Positions 20,050-28,092 of a stretch of 45,980 bases of DNA are shown here, one piece after another (position 1 is the first letter of the stretch; each line of letters opens with the position of its first letter). The translations under genes and the position numbers were made by a program. The notes beneath the pieces are model-generated. The model was not told the DNA's origin and made no database searches. It saw only the letters and a program-made list of their open reading frames with translations. The stretch lies in the NCBI RefSeq assembly GCF_022760925.1, contig NZ_JAKTNT010000019.1, positions 1-45,980 of the forward strand, read 5' to 3'. This stretch comes from Thermus hydrothermalis (GTDB lineage: Bacteria > Deinococcota > Deinococci > Deinococcales > Thermaceae).

Positions 20050-20586
20050 ATGGAACAGCGCGAGGTGACCAGCATCAATCTAGCCCGCATTTTGAAGGAA
20101 GGAGGCACCGCCCGGGCCGTGGGCGTGGTGCGGGAGGCCTTCCATGTGGGCGAGGAGCGCTTCCCCTTGGAGGGCGAAGCCACCTGGAAGGTGGCGGTGT
20201 CTGCCGTGGGCGGCCAAGAGTACTGGCTTTCCGGCGAGGTAGAAGGGGTGGTCCTCATGGAGTGCCGCCGCTGCCTCAAGCCCACCCCCACCCACGTCCA
20301 CGCCCACTTCCAGCACCTCCTCCGCTACCAGGAGGGCCTGAAGGAGGTGGTCTTCCACGAGGAGGAAGAGGAGGAGTACTACACCTTTGGCCTTCCCGAC
20401 CTGGACCTCCTCCCCTTCCTCACGGAGGCCTTTGTCACGGAGATGCCCTACACGGTGCTTTGCGAGGAGGGGTGCAAGGGGCTTTGCCCGGTGTGCGGGG
20501 CCGACCGCAACCTGGCGGACTGCGGCCACGAGGTGAGGCTCTCCCACCCCTTCACGGGGCTTAAGGACCTCCTTCCCGAACTCTAG
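20050..20586 (+). CDS. yceD: YceD/DUF177 family protein linked to 23S rRNA and L32
   Basis: A 178-residue member of the DUF177 (YceD) family, which is needed for normal large-subunit rRNA accumulation in plants and E. coli and is almost always encoded next to rpmF. An N-terminal beta-rich half is followed by the CRRC pair (about residues 75-78), an acidic run (HEEEEEEYY, about 118-126) and a Cys-rich C-terminal motif CEEGCKGLCPVCG with DCGH, which probably binds zinc. The rpmF gene follows 60 bp downstream, supporting the assignment. Confidence 0.85.
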   Translation: MEQREVTSINLARILKEGGTARAVGVVREAFHVGEERFPLEGEATWKVAVSAVGGQEYWLSGEVEGVVLMECRRCLKPTPTHVHAHFQHLLRYQEGLKEVVFHEEEEEEYYTFGLPDLDLLPFLTEAFVTEMPYTVLCEEGCKGLCPVCGADRNLADCGHEVRLSHPFTGLKDLLPEL

Positions 20587-20592
20587 CGGGTC

Positions 20593-20601
20593 TGCTATAC
20601 T
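20593..20601 (+). promoter_or_regulatory. Extended -10 promoter of rpmF
   Basis: TGc-TATACT, a near-perfect extended -10 element immediately after the yceD stop. The transcript would start near 20608 and include the hairpin at 20616-20631. Confidence 0.6.
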
Positions 20602-20615
20602 ACCAGGGGTTTAGC

Positions 20616-20631
20616 GGGGGCCAAGGCCCCC
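20616..20631 (+). other. GC-rich hairpin in the rpmF leader
   Basis: GGGGGCC (20616-20622) and GGCCCCC (20625-20631) are complementary around AA. There is no T-run. It ends four nt before the GGAGG at 20636-20640, so it could limit ribosome access or mark a processing site. Confidence 0.4.
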
Positions 20632-20646
20632 CATGGAGGATTGGAG

Positions 20647-20829
20647 ATGGCCAAGCACCCGGTACCTAAGAAGAAGACCTCCAAGGCGCGGCGCGACGCC
20701 CGCAGGAGCCACCACGCCCTGACCCCCCCGACCCTGGTTCCCTGCCCCGAGTGCAAGGCGATGAAGCCCCCGCACACCGTCTGCCCGGAGTGCGGCTACT
20801 ACAACGGGCGCAAGGTCCTGGAGGTTTAG
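20647..20829 (+). CDS. rpmF: Ribosomal protein bL32
   Basis: A 60-residue large-subunit protein starting [20 protein letters not shown], the standard bL32 N-terminus. Two CPEC-type pairs (about residues 30-33 and 43-46) form the zinc ribbon kept in Thermus L32. The ATG has GGAG three nt upstream and GGAGG further up. It is followed by a strong terminator, so it ends the yceD-rpmF unit. Confidence 0.98.
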   Translation: MAKHPVPKKKTSKARRDARRSHHALTPPTLVPCPECKAMKPPHTVCPECGYYNGRKVLEV

Positions 20830-20846
20830 ACCCCCCAAGTCCCCAA

Positions 20847-20876
20847 GCCCCGGCCCTCCGGGGCCTCAACTTTTTT
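20847..20876 (+). terminator. Rho-independent terminator after rpmF
   Basis: GCCCCGG (20847-20853) and CCGGGGC (20858-20864) enclose a CCCT loop, followed by CTCAAC and six T residues (20871-20876). The layout, with a six-nt gap before the T-run, is the same as the nuo terminator. Confidence 0.75.
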
Positions 20877-20888
20877 CATGGGCGCGGG

Positions 20889-20894
20889 TATAGT
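20889..20894 (+). promoter_or_regulatory. -10 box of the fab operon
   Basis: TATAGT, seven nt before an ATG at 20902. This spacing implies a transcript that begins at or next to that ATG, which opens a six-codon mini-ORF ahead of fabH. The -35 region is poor. Confidence 0.55.
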
Positions 20895-20901
20895 AAAGCC
20901 C

Positions 20902-20922
20902 ATGACGGGAGGTCAGGCATGA
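20902..20922 (+). CDS. Putative leaderless six-codon leader ORF ahead of fabH
   Basis: ATG 20902 to TGA 20922 encodes MTGGQA. It contains the fabH ribosome binding site GGGAGG (20907-20912), and its stop overlaps the fabH start as ATGA. With the -10 box seven nt before the ATG, the mRNA would begin with this mini-ORF, so ribosomes loading on a leaderless end could be passed to fabH. Its translation is inferred, not shown. Confidence 0.35.
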   Translation: MTGGQA

Positions 20923-21887
20923 GCGGCATCCTGGCCCTGGGGGCTTACGTGCCCCAAAGGGTCATGAAAAACGAGGAGTTTGAGGCCTACCTGGACACCT
21001 CCGACGAGTGGATCGTGACCCGCACGGGCATCCGGGAGCGGCGCATCGCCGCGGAGGACGAGTACACCTCGGACCTAGCCTTCAAGGCGGTGGAGGACCT
21101 CCTTGCCCGCCACCCGGGGGCCTTGGAAGGGGTGGACGGGGTCATCGTGGCCACCAACACGCCGGACGCCCTCTTCCCCGACACCGCCGCCTTGGTCCAA
21201 GCCCGCTTCGGCCTTTCCGCCTTCGCTTACGACCTCCTGGCGGGCTGCCCGGGATGGGTCTACGGCCTGGCCCAGGCCCACGCCCTGGTGGAGGCGGGCC
21301 TGGCCCGCAAGGTCCTGGTGGTGGGGGCCGAGGCCCTTTCCAAGATCCTGGACTGGAACGACCGGGCCACCGCCGTCCTCTTCGGGGATGCGGGGGGGGC
21401 TGCGGTGGTGGGGAAGGTGCGGGAAGGCTTCGGCTTCAAGTCCTTCGTCCTGGGGGCGGACGGCACCGGGGCCAAGGAGCTCTACCACGCCTGCGTGGCC
21501 CCTAGGCTACCCGACGGCACCTCCATGCGAAACCGCCTCTACATGAACGGGCGGGAGGTCTTCAAGTTCGCCGTGCGGGTGATGAACACCGCCACCCTCG
21601 AGGCCATAGAAAAGGCCGGCCTCACCCCCGAGGACATCAAGGCCTTCGTGCCCCACCAGGCCAACCTCCGCATCATTGACGCCGCCCGGGAGCGGCTTGG
21701 GCTCCCTTGGGAGCGGGTGGTGGTGAACGTGGACCGCTACGGGAACACCTCCACCGCCTCCATCCCCCTGGCCCTCAAGGAGGCGGTGGACGCTGGGCGC
21801 ATCCGGGAGGGGGACCACGTGCTTTTGGTATCCTTCGGGGCCGGGCTCACCTGGGCGGCGGCGGTCCTCACCTGGGGGGGTGCCTGA
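20919..21887 (+). CDS. fabH: Beta-ketoacyl-ACP synthase III (FabH)
   Basis: FabH condenses acetyl-CoA or a branched short-chain acyl-CoA with malonyl-ACP to begin fatty acid synthesis. The 322-residue product has the catalytic triad: C110 in LLAGCPGW, His in VPHQAN and Asn in YGNTS near the C-terminus. Thermus makes mainly iso/anteiso fatty acids, so branched starter use is likely (family knowledge). ATG 20919 is six nt after GGGAGG. The stop overlaps the fabD start (TGATG). First main gene of a fabH-D-G-acpP-F cluster. Confidence 0.96.
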   Translation: MSGILALGAYVPQRVMKNEEFEAYLDTSDEWIVTRTGIRERRIAAEDEYTSDLAFKAVEDLLARHPGALEGVDGVIVATNTPDALFPDTAALVQARFGLSAFAYDLLAGCPGWVYGLAQAHALVEAGLARKVLVVGAEALSKILDWNDRATAVLFGDAGGAAVVGKVREGFGFKSFVLGADGTGAKELYHACVAPRLPDGTSMRNRLYMNGREVFKFAVRVMNTATLEAIEKAGLTPEDIKAFVPHQANLRIIDAARERLGLPWERVVVNVDRYGNTSTASIPLALKEAVDAGRIREGDHVLLVSFGAGLTWAAAVLTWGGA

Positions 21888-22804
21888 TGTGGGCGGCCCT
21901 CTTCCCGGGGCAGGGCTCGCAGAAGGTGGGCATGGGGAAAGCCCTCTACGAGGCCTTCCTCGAGGCCCGGGAGGTCCTGGACCGGGCGGAGGCGGTCCTG
22001 CCGGGCCTCCTTTCCCTCATGTGGGAAGGCCCCGAGGAGGCCCTCACCCTCACGGAAAACCAGCAACCCGCCCTCCTCGCCGTGGGCTACGCCGCCTACC
22101 GGGCCTACCTGGCCCAAGGGGGCAAACCCCCCGCCCTGGCCGCCGGGCACTCCTTGGGGGAGTGGACGGCCCACGTGGCCGCCGGCACCCTGGAGCTGGA
22201 AGACGCCTTAAGGCTTGTGCGCCTCCGGGGGCGGTACATGCAGGAGGCGGTACCCCCGGGCCAGGGGGCCATGGCCGCCATCCTCAAGCTCCCCTTGGAG
22301 GAGATCCAGGCCGCTTTGCAGGGCCTGGAAGGGGTGGAGATCGCCAACCTCAACGCCCCCGAGCAGACGGTGATTTCGGGGAGAAAGGAGGCGGTGGAAA
22401 AGGCGGCGGAAAGGCTTAAGGCCCTCAGGGCCCGCGTGGTCTTCCTCCCCGTTTCCGCCCCCTTCCACTCCTCCCTCATGGCCCCCGCCCGGGAAAGGCT
22501 CGCCCGGGAGCTGGAAGGGGTTCCCTTCCGGAAGCCCCTCTTCCCCGTCTACTCCAACGTCACCGCCCAACCGGTGGAGGACCCCGGGGCCATCAAGGAG
22601 CTCCTTCTCCAGCAGATCACCGCCCCCGTGCGCTGGGTGGAGATCCTCAAGGACATGGAAAGGCAGGGTGTGCGCCGCTTTTTGGAGTTCGGGAGCGGGG
22701 AGGTGCTCAAAGGGCTCGTGGGCCGCACCCTGGAAGGGGCGGAGGTCCTTTCCGTTACCGACCCGGAAACCCTAAGGAAGGCTTTGGAGGTGCAGGATGC
22801 GTAA
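21887..22804 (+). CDS. fabD: Malonyl-CoA:ACP transacylase (FabD)
   Basis: FabD moves the malonyl group from CoA to ACP. The 305-residue protein begins with the family hallmark FPGQGSQKVGMG, has the nucleophile S89 in AAGHSLGEW and the catalytic His in APFHSSLM (about residue 196). ATG 21887 shares its first base with the last base of the fabH stop, and the end overlaps fabG by 8 nt, so the fab genes are translationally coupled. Confidence 0.96.
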   Translation: MWAALFPGQGSQKVGMGKALYEAFLEAREVLDRAEAVLPGLLSLMWEGPEEALTLTENQQPALLAVGYAAYRAYLAQGGKPPALAAGHSLGEWTAHVAAGTLELEDALRLVRLRGRYMQEAVPPGQGAMAAILKLPLEEIQAALQGLEGVEIANLNAPEQTVISGRKEAVEKAAERLKALRARVVFLPVSAPFHSSLMAPARERLARELEGVPFRKPLFPVYSNVTAQPVEDPGAIKELLLQQITAPVRWVEILKDMERQGVRRFLEFGSGEVLKGLVGRTLEGAEVLSVTDPETLRKALEVQDA

Positions 22805-23534
22805 GGCGCTCGTCACCGGAGCGAGCCGGGGCATCGGCCGGGCCATCGCCCTCCGCCTGGCCCAGGAGGGTTTTGCCCTGGCCATCCACTACGGCCAAAA
22901 CCGGGAAAAGGCGGAGGAGGTGGCGGAGGAGGCCCGCCGCCTGGGAAGCCCTTTGGTGGGCGTCCTGGGAGCGAACCTTTTGGAGGCGGAGGCGGTCAGC
23001 GCCTTGGTGCACCAGGCGGCGGAGCTTCTGGGAGGGCTAGACACCTTGGTGAACAACGCCGGCATCACCCGGGACACCCTCCTCGTGCGCATGAAGGACG
23101 AGGACTGGGAGCTGGTGCTGGAGGCCAACCTCTCCGCCGTCTTCCGCACCACCCGCGAGGCCATCAAGCTCATGATGAAGGCCCGCTTCGGGCGCATCGT
23201 GAACATCACCAGCGTGGTGGGGCTTTTGGGCAACCCGGGCCAGGCCAACTACGTGGCCTCCAAGGCGGGGCTCATCGGCTTTACCCGCGCCGTGGCCAAG
23301 GAGTACGCCCAGCGGGGCATCACGGTGAACGCCGTGGCCCCGGGGTTCATTGAAACGGAGATGACGGCAAAGCTCCCCCAAGAGGTGCGGGAGGCCTACC
23401 TGAAGCAGATCCCCGCTGGGCGCTTTGGCCGGCCCGAGGACGTGGCCGAGGCGGTGGCCTTCTTGGTCTCGGAAAGGGCGGGCTACATCACCGGCCAGAC
23501 CCTTTGCGTGGACGGGGGGCTTACCCCCCACTAG
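22797..23534 (+). CDS. fabG: 3-oxoacyl-ACP reductase (FabG)
   Basis: An NADPH-dependent short-chain dehydrogenase that reduces beta-ketoacyl-ACP. In 245 residues it shows the nucleotide motif GASRGIGRAIA (about residues 8-18), NNAGITRD, and the catalytic Ser plus YVASK (about residues 152-156). Its place between fabD and acpP makes FabG far more likely than another SDR. ATG 22797 lies inside the end of fabD. Confidence 0.96.
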   Translation: MRKALVTGASRGIGRAIALRLAQEGFALAIHYGQNREKAEEVAEEARRLGSPLVGVLGANLLEAEAVSALVHQAAELLGGLDTLVNNAGITRDTLLVRMKDEDWELVLEANLSAVFRTTREAIKLMMKARFGRIVNITSVVGLLGNPGQANYVASKAGLIGFTRAVAKEYAQRGITVNAVAPGFIETEMTAKLPQEVREAYLKQIPAGRFGRPEDVAEAVAFLVSERAGYITGQTLCVDGGLTPH

Positions 23535-23535
23535 G

Positions 23536-23544
23536 TGGTAAAAT
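23536..23544 (+). promoter_or_regulatory. Extended -10 promoter of acpP
   Basis: TGg-TAAAAT just after the fabG stop, followed by GGGAGG (23551-23556) and the acpP ATG at 23562. It would give acpP extra expression, in line with the high demand for acyl carrier protein. Confidence 0.5.
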
Positions 23545-23561
23545 CCCCCAGGGAGGTTTCC

Positions 23562-23807
23562 ATGACGGAGCAGGAAATCTTTGAAAAGGTCAAGGCGGTT
23601 ATCGCGGACAAGCTCCAGGTGGAGCCGGAGAAGGTGACCCTCGAGGCCCGCTTCATTGAGGACCTGGGGGCGGACTCCCTGGACACCGTGGAGCTCATCA
23701 TGGGCCTGGAGGACGAGTTCGGCCTGGAGATCTCCGACGAGGAGGCGGAGAAGATCCGCACCGTGAAGGATGCGGTGGCGTACATCAAGGGCAAGCTAGG
23801 AGCCTAG
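23562..23807 (+). CDS. acpP: Acyl carrier protein
   Basis: An 81-residue acidic helical protein that carries acyl chains on a 4'-phosphopantetheine arm. The attachment serine is S39 in the motif [15 protein letters not shown]. The start at 23562 is taken in preference to an in-frame GTG at 23535, because GGGAGG lies five nt upstream of 23562 and the N-terminus MTEQEIF is standard. A strong terminator follows. Confidence 0.98.
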   Translation: MTEQEIFEKVKAVIADKLQVEPEKVTLEARFIEDLGADSLDTVELIMGLEDEFGLEISDEEAEKIRTVKDAVAYIKGKLGA

Positions 23808-23812
23808 AAGGG

Positions 23813-23862
23813 GCGCCGGACCGGGTTCTCTAGGATGGAGCCCCGTCCGGCGCTTTCCTTTT
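23813..23862 (+). terminator. Rho-independent terminator after acpP
   Basis: GCGCCGGAC (23813-23821) pairs with GTCCGGCGC (23845-23853), extended inwards by GGG/CCC and CTC/GAG pairs. TTTCCTTTT follows at 23854-23862. This is the most stable terminator seen in the window, and it separates acpP from fabF. Confidence 0.85.
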
Positions 23863-23867
23863 GGCGG

Positions 23868-23873
23868 TATACT
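23868..23873 (+). promoter_or_regulatory. Leaderless -10 box of fabF
   Basis: TATACT, six nt (GCCCCC), then ATG 23880. No Shine-Dalgarno is present, so the fabF mRNA is predicted to be leaderless. Confidence 0.65.
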
Positions 23874-23879
23874 GCCCCC

Positions 23880-25106
23880 ATGCGACGCGTGGTGGTCACC
23901 GGCCTCGGGGCCCTCACCCCCATCGGGGTGGGGCAGGAGGCTTTCCACAAGGCCCAACTGGAAGGCAGGAGTGGGGTCCGCCCCATCACCCGGTTTGACG
24001 CCTCGGCGCTTCCCGTGCGCATCGCCGCCGAGGTGGACGTGGACCCCGAGGCCTTCTTGGACAAGAAGGAGATCAAGCGCCTGGACCGCTTCGCCCAGTA
24101 CGCCCTCATCGCCGCCGAACTGGCCCTCAAGGATGCCGGGCTGGAACCGGGTGCCCTGGACCCCGAGCGGGTGGGCACCCTGGTGGGCACCGGCATCGGG
24201 GGCATGGAAACCTGGGAGGCGCAGAGCAAGGTCTTCCTGGAAAGGGGCCCTAACCGCCTCAGCCCCTTCTTCATCCCCATGATGATCGCCAACATGGCCT
24301 CGGCCCACATCGCCATGCGCTACGGCTTCATGGGGCCCTCCACCACCGCCGTCACCGCCTGCGCCACGGGCTCGGACGCCATCGGCCAAGCCTTCCGCAT
24401 GATCCAGTGGGGAGAGGCGGACGTGGTCCTGGCCGGGGGCACGGAGGCCGCCATCACCCCCATGGCCATCGGGGCTTTCGCCGTGATGCGGGCCCTTTCC
24501 ACCCGGAACGAGGAGCCCCATAAGGCGAGCCGCCCCTTCACCCTAAGCCGGGACGGGTTCGTCATGGGGGAGGGGGCGGGGGTGTTGGTCCTCGAGGCCT
24601 ACGAGCACGCCCTGAAGCGGGGGGCCAGGGTCTACGCCGAGATCGTGGGCTTTGGCCGGAGCGCTGACGCCCACCACATCACCGAGCCCCACCCCGAGGG
24701 GAAAGGGGCTGCCTTGGCCATGCGCCGGGCCCTGGAGGACGCCCAGGTGCCCCCCGAGGCCGTGGGCTACATCAACGCCCACGGCACCTCCACCCCCGTG
24801 GGGGACCGGGCGGAGGTCCTGGCCATCAAGCAGGTCTTCGGGGAGCACGCCAAGCGGCTCATGGTTTCCAGCACCAAGAGCATGATCGGCCACCTCCTGG
24901 GGGCGGCGGGGGCGGTGGAGGCCATCGCCACGGTGCAGGCCCTCTACCACGGGGTCATCCCCCCCACCATCAACCTGGAGGACCCCGACCCCGAGCTGGA
25001 CCTGGACTTCGTCCCCGAGCCCCGGGAGGCCAAGGTGGACTACGCCCTTTCCAACTCCTTCGCCTTTGGCGGCCACAACGCCGTCCTCCTCTTCAAGCGG
25101 GCCTAG
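23880..25106 (+). CDS. fabF: Beta-ketoacyl-ACP synthase II (FabF)
   Basis: The elongating condensing enzyme of type II fatty acid synthesis. The 408-residue product starts [16 protein letters not shown] and has the catalytic Cys in [13 protein letters not shown] (about residue 161), His in [11 protein letters not shown] and His in [19 protein letters not shown]. It has its own promoter after the acpP terminator and is followed directly by a dNTPase gene with no gap, so the two may share a transcript. Confidence 0.96.
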   Translation: MRRVVVTGLGALTPIGVGQEAFHKAQLEGRSGVRPITRFDASALPVRIAAEVDVDPEAFLDKKEIKRLDRFAQYALIAAELALKDAGLEPGALDPERVGTLVGTGIGGMETWEAQSKVFLERGPNRLSPFFIPMMIANMASAHIAMRYGFMGPSTTAVTACATGSDAIGQAFRMIQWGEADVVLAGGTEAAITPMAIGAFAVMRALSTRNEEPHKASRPFTLSRDGFVMGEGAGVLVLEAYEHALKRGARVYAEIVGFGRSADAHHITEPHPEGKGAALAMRRALEDAQVPPEAVGYINAHGTSTPVGDRAEVLAIKQVFGEHAKRLMVSSTKSMIGHLLGAAGAVEAIATVQALYHGVIPPTINLEDPDPELDLDFVPEPREAKVDYALSNSFAFGGHNAVLLFKRA

Positions 25107-26237
25107 ATGCTTTTCCCTAGGGAAACCCTTCTGGAACTGGAGGCGAACCGCCTCGCCCCTTACGCGCAAAAGGCCAAGGACACCCAGGGGCGCCTCCACC
25201 CCGAGCCCGAGTCCCCTTTCCGCACCCCCTACCAGAAGGACCGGGACCGCATCCTTCACACCACCGCCTTCCGCCGCCTGGAGTACAAGACCCAGGTGCT
25301 TCCGGGCTGGGCGGGGGACTACTACCGCACCCGCCTCACGCATACCCTGGAGGTGGCCCAGGTATCCCGCTCCATCGCCCGGGCCCTCGGCCTCAACGAG
25401 GACCTCACCGAGGCCATCGCCCTCTCCCACGACCTGGGCCACCCCCCCTTCGGCCACACGGGGGAGAAGGTCCTGCACGAGCTCATGAAGGACCACGGGG
25501 GGTTTGAGCACAACGCCCATGCCCTGCGCATCCTCACCCACCTGGAGGTGCGCTACCCGGGCTTCCGCGGCCTCAACCTCACCTACGAGGTCCTGGAGGG
25601 CATCGCCACCCACGAGGCCGCCTACGTCCCCGGCTTCAAGGAGGTGTACCCGGGGCAGGGGACCCTCGAGGCCCAGGTGGTGGACCTCTCCGACGCCATC
25701 GCCTACGCCGCCCACGACCTGGACGACGGGCTCAGGGCGGGGCTTTTGCGCCCGGAGGAGCTATTGGAAGTCCCCCTCCTCAAGGCCCTAGCCCAGGAGG
25801 AAGGGCTGGACCTCCTGAGGCTTCCCGAGTTGGAAAGGCGGGTTTTGGTGCGGCAACTCCTGGGCTACTTCATCACCGCCGCCATTGAGGCCACCCACGC
25901 CCGCCTGGAGGCGGCGAAGGTGCAAAGCGCCGAGGCGGTGCGCCGCCACCCAAGCCGCCTCGCCGCCCTCACGGAGGAGGCGGAACGGGGGCTTAAGGAG
26001 CTCAAGGCGTTTTTGCTGGAACGCTTCTACCGCCACCCCGAGGTGCTCCGGGAGAGGCTCAAGGCGGAAACCGCCCTGGAAGGGCTTTTCCGCGCCTACA
26101 CCCGCTACCCGGAAACCCTGCCCAGGGAGGTACAGGGGCGCATCCTCGAGGAGGGCCTGGAGCGGGCGGTGTGCGACTACATCGCCGGCATGACGGACCG
26201 CTACGCCCTGGAGGCTTACCGCCGCCTTTTCCCCTAA
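25107..26237 (+). CDS. dgt: HD-domain deoxynucleotide triphosphate triphosphohydrolase
   Basis: Hydrolyses dNTPs to deoxynucleoside and tripolyphosphate. The 376-residue protein has the HD signature: His in RTRLTHTLEVAQVSR (about residues 72-86), HDLGHPPFGHTGE (about residues 110-122) and the later Asp in VDLSDAIAYAAHDLDDG. The N-terminal RTPYQKDRDRILHTTAFRRL segment is typical of the bacterial dGTPase-like family to which the T. thermophilus dNTP-activated dNTPase belongs. ATG follows the fabF stop immediately, suggesting coupling to fabF. Confidence 0.92.
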   Translation: MLFPRETLLELEANRLAPYAQKAKDTQGRLHPEPESPFRTPYQKDRDRILHTTAFRRLEYKTQVLPGWAGDYYRTRLTHTLEVAQVSRSIARALGLNEDLTEAIALSHDLGHPPFGHTGEKVLHELMKDHGGFEHNAHALRILTHLEVRYPGFRGLNLTYEVLEGIATHEAAYVPGFKEVYPGQGTLEAQVVDLSDAIAYAAHDLDDGLRAGLLRPEELLEVPLLKALAQEEGLDLLRLPELERRVLVRQLLGYFITAAIEATHARLEAAKVQSAEAVRRHPSRLAALTEEAERGLKELKAFLLERFYRHPEVLRERLKAETALEGLFRAYTRYPETLPREVQGRILEEGLERAVCDYIAGMTDRYALEAYRRLFP

Positions 26238-26241
26238 GGCG

Positions 26242-26247
26242 TAAAAT
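26242..26247 (+). promoter_or_regulatory. Leaderless -10 box of the lysN-like gene
   Basis: TAAAAT, six nt, then GTG 26254. It lies just after the dNTPase stop. Confidence 0.6.
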
Positions 26248-26253
26248 GGGTAA

Positions 26254-27447
26254 GTGAAAACCCTAGACTGGAATACCCTTTTTGGCGAAAGGGCGAGCCG
26301 TATCCAAGCCTCCACCATCCGGGAGCTCCTAAAGCTCACCCAGCGCCCTGGAGTCATCAGCTTCGCCGGGGGGCTTCCCGCCCCCGAGCTTTTCCCCAAG
26401 GACCTGGCGGCGGAAAAGGCGGCGGCCATCCTCCGGGATAAGGGCGAAGTGGCCCTGCAGTACGGGCCCACGGAGGGCTACTTCCCCCTAAGGACCTGGG
26501 TGGCGGAATGGCTCGGGGTAAGCCCGGAGGAAGTCCTCATCACCACGGGAAGCCAGCAGGCCTTGGACCTCCTGGGCAAGGTCTTCCTGGACGAGGGAAG
26601 CCCCCTCCTCCTGGAAGCCCCCAGCTACATGGGGGCCATCCAGGCCTTCCGCCCCTATGGCCCCCGCTTCCGCACCGTGCCCGCCGGGGAGGAGGGGCCG
26701 GACCTCGAGGCCCTGGAGGAGGCCCTTAGGGAGGAGCGCCCCCGCTTCCTCTACCTCATCCCCTCCTTCCAAAACCCCTCGGGGGGCCTCATGCCCCTTC
26801 CCGCCCGCAAGCGCCTCCTGGAGATGGTCATGGAGCGGGGCCTCGTGGTGGTGGAGGACGACGCCTACCGGGAGCTCTACTTTGGCGAAAGCCGGCTTCC
26901 AAGCCTCTTTGAGCTCGCCCGGGAGGCGGGCTACCCCGGGGTCATCTACCTGAGTAGCTTCTCCAAAATCCTCGCCCCGGGCCTCAGGGTGGCCTTCGTG
27001 GCTGCCCACCCCGAGGCCATCCTGAAGCTCACCCAGGCCAAGCAGGGGGCGGACCTCCACACCCCCGTCCTCAACCAGATGCTGGTCCACGCCTTGGTGC
27101 AGGAGGGCTTCCCCGAACGCCTCGCCCTCATCCGCCGAACCTACCGGGAGAAGGCGGAGGCCATGCTCGCCGCCCTGGACCGGGAGATGCCCGAAGGGGT
27201 GCGCTACACCCGGCCCAAGGGGGGCATGTTCGTCTGGATGACCCTGCCCCAGGGGCTTTCCGCGGAGCGCCTCTTCCAGCGGGCCATAGAGGAGAGCGTG
27301 GCCTTCGTGCCCGGCGGCCCCTTCTTCGCCAACGGGGGCGGGGAGAACACCCTAAGGCTTTCCTACGCCACCATGGACCGGGCCCGGATAGAAGAGGGCG
27401 TGCGCCGCCTGGGGAGGGCGCTGAAGGGCCTACTCGCCCTCGTCTAG
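26254..27447 (+). CDS. lysN: PLP-dependent 2-aminoadipate aminotransferase (LysN-like)
   Basis: A fold-type I aminotransferase of 397 residues, the same length as Thermus LysN, which converts 2-oxoadipate to 2-aminoadipate in the Thermus lysine pathway and has broad substrate range. Visible motifs are RIQASTIRELLKLTQRPG at the N-terminus (flexible substrate-binding region), ITTGSQQALDL, IPSFQNPSGG, VVEDDAYRELYFG, the PLP lysine in YLSSFSKILAPGLR, and a C-terminal LRLSYAT with the carboxylate-binding Arg. No other lysine genes are near. GTG 26254 is fixed by the -10 box. Its 3' end overlaps the restriction gene on the other strand by 18 nt. A related KAT/LysN-type enzyme with another main substrate is possible. 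Confidence 0.82.
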   Translation: MKTLDWNTLFGERASRIQASTIRELLKLTQRPGVISFAGGLPAPELFPKDLAAEKAAAILRDKGEVALQYGPTEGYFPLRTWVAEWLGVSPEEVLITTGSQQALDLLGKVFLDEGSPLLLEAPSYMGAIQAFRPYGPRFRTVPAGEEGPDLEALEEALREERPRFLYLIPSFQNPSGGLMPLPARKRLLEMVMERGLVVVEDDAYRELYFGESRLPSLFELAREAGYPGVIYLSSFSKILAPGLRVAFVAAHPEAILKLTQAKQGADLHTPVLNQMLVHALVQEGFPERLALIRRTYREKAEAMLAALDREMPEGVRYTRPKGGMFVWMTLPQGLSAERLFQRAIEESVAFVPGGPFFANGGGENTLRLSYATMDRARIEEGVRRLGRALKGLLALV

Positions 27448-28092
27448 GAAAAGGAGGGGCTCCCGCTGGCGCAAGGCCGCCACCAACGCATCCAAAAAAG
27501 CCTCGCCCGCGCAGACCGTTTCTTTGGGGTTTCGCAGAAGCGGCTTTCTGCGGCTATCCATCTCCAAGACCCAGTGGGCCTCCACAAGCCCTTGGGCCCA
27601 AAGGGGGGGCCGCCTTTGGGCTAAGGCGGCCAGGCCTTCCTTAAAGCGGGCATAGATGGGAAGGAGTTCGTCCCCTTCGGGTCGCTTGTAGGTGCCCTTC
27701 CGCTTGGTAGGGGCGCCGTGGTCCAACACCACCACGTACCCCACCACCACCTCCGGGAAAAGCATCTGTACGGAGGAGACCTCCCCCACCAAGTCATCCA
27801 GGCGGTTAGGCCACGAACCCGAAGGGTTTCGCAGAATGGACTTGAGGGAAAGGAGGAGCCGGGGCTTTTTAGGCTCCACAGGGTAAACCAAGCCCAGGTC
27901 CCACGATTTTTCCCGCGCCAGGCCGGGCACCTGGACCTCCTCTGCCAGATAGGGCCAAAGCTTGCGGGGAAGGCGGTCCCTTAGCCGCTTTACCAAGTAC
28001 TGGGCCAGGCCGCCTTGGCGCCCGCTGTCCTGGGAGGAGGAGCCCAGCACCCCTTGCAAAAGGCGCTCCAACTCCCTGGCTAGCTGGTCCAT
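27430..28092 (-). CDS. Putative type II restriction endonuclease
   Basis: A 220-residue protein encoded directly after a DNA methyltransferase, overlapping it by 13 nt, which points to the restriction half of a type II system. I do not recognise its specificity. A PD-(D/E)xK-like site is visible as D65 (KSWDLGLV) followed by S82-L-K84 (LLLSLKSI), with Ser in place of the usual acidic residue. The segment SWPNRLDDLVGEVSSVQMLF (93-112) looks conserved and structural. The start is ATG 28092, with GGAGG about six nt upstream on the minus strand. Codon use is less GC-rich than in flanking genes. Its C-terminus overlaps the 3' end of lysN. A nuclease role is inferred mainly from context. Confidence 0.65.
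   Translation of the reverse strand: MDQLARELERLLQGVLGSSSQDSGRQGGLAQYLVKRLRDRLPRKLWPYLAEEVQVPGLAREKSWDLGLVYPVEPKKPRLLLSLKSILRNPSGSWPNRLDDLVGEVSSVQMLFPEVVVGYVVVLDHGAPTKRKGTYKRPEGDELLPIYARFKEGLAALAQRRPPLWAQGLVEAHWVLEMDSRRKPLLRNPKETVCAGEAFLDALVAALRQREPLLFLDEGE

Noticed and set aside
23535..23561. Upstream GTG start for acpP
   Set aside because: It overlaps the extended -10 box and would add nine non-conserved residues before the normal ACP N-terminus.
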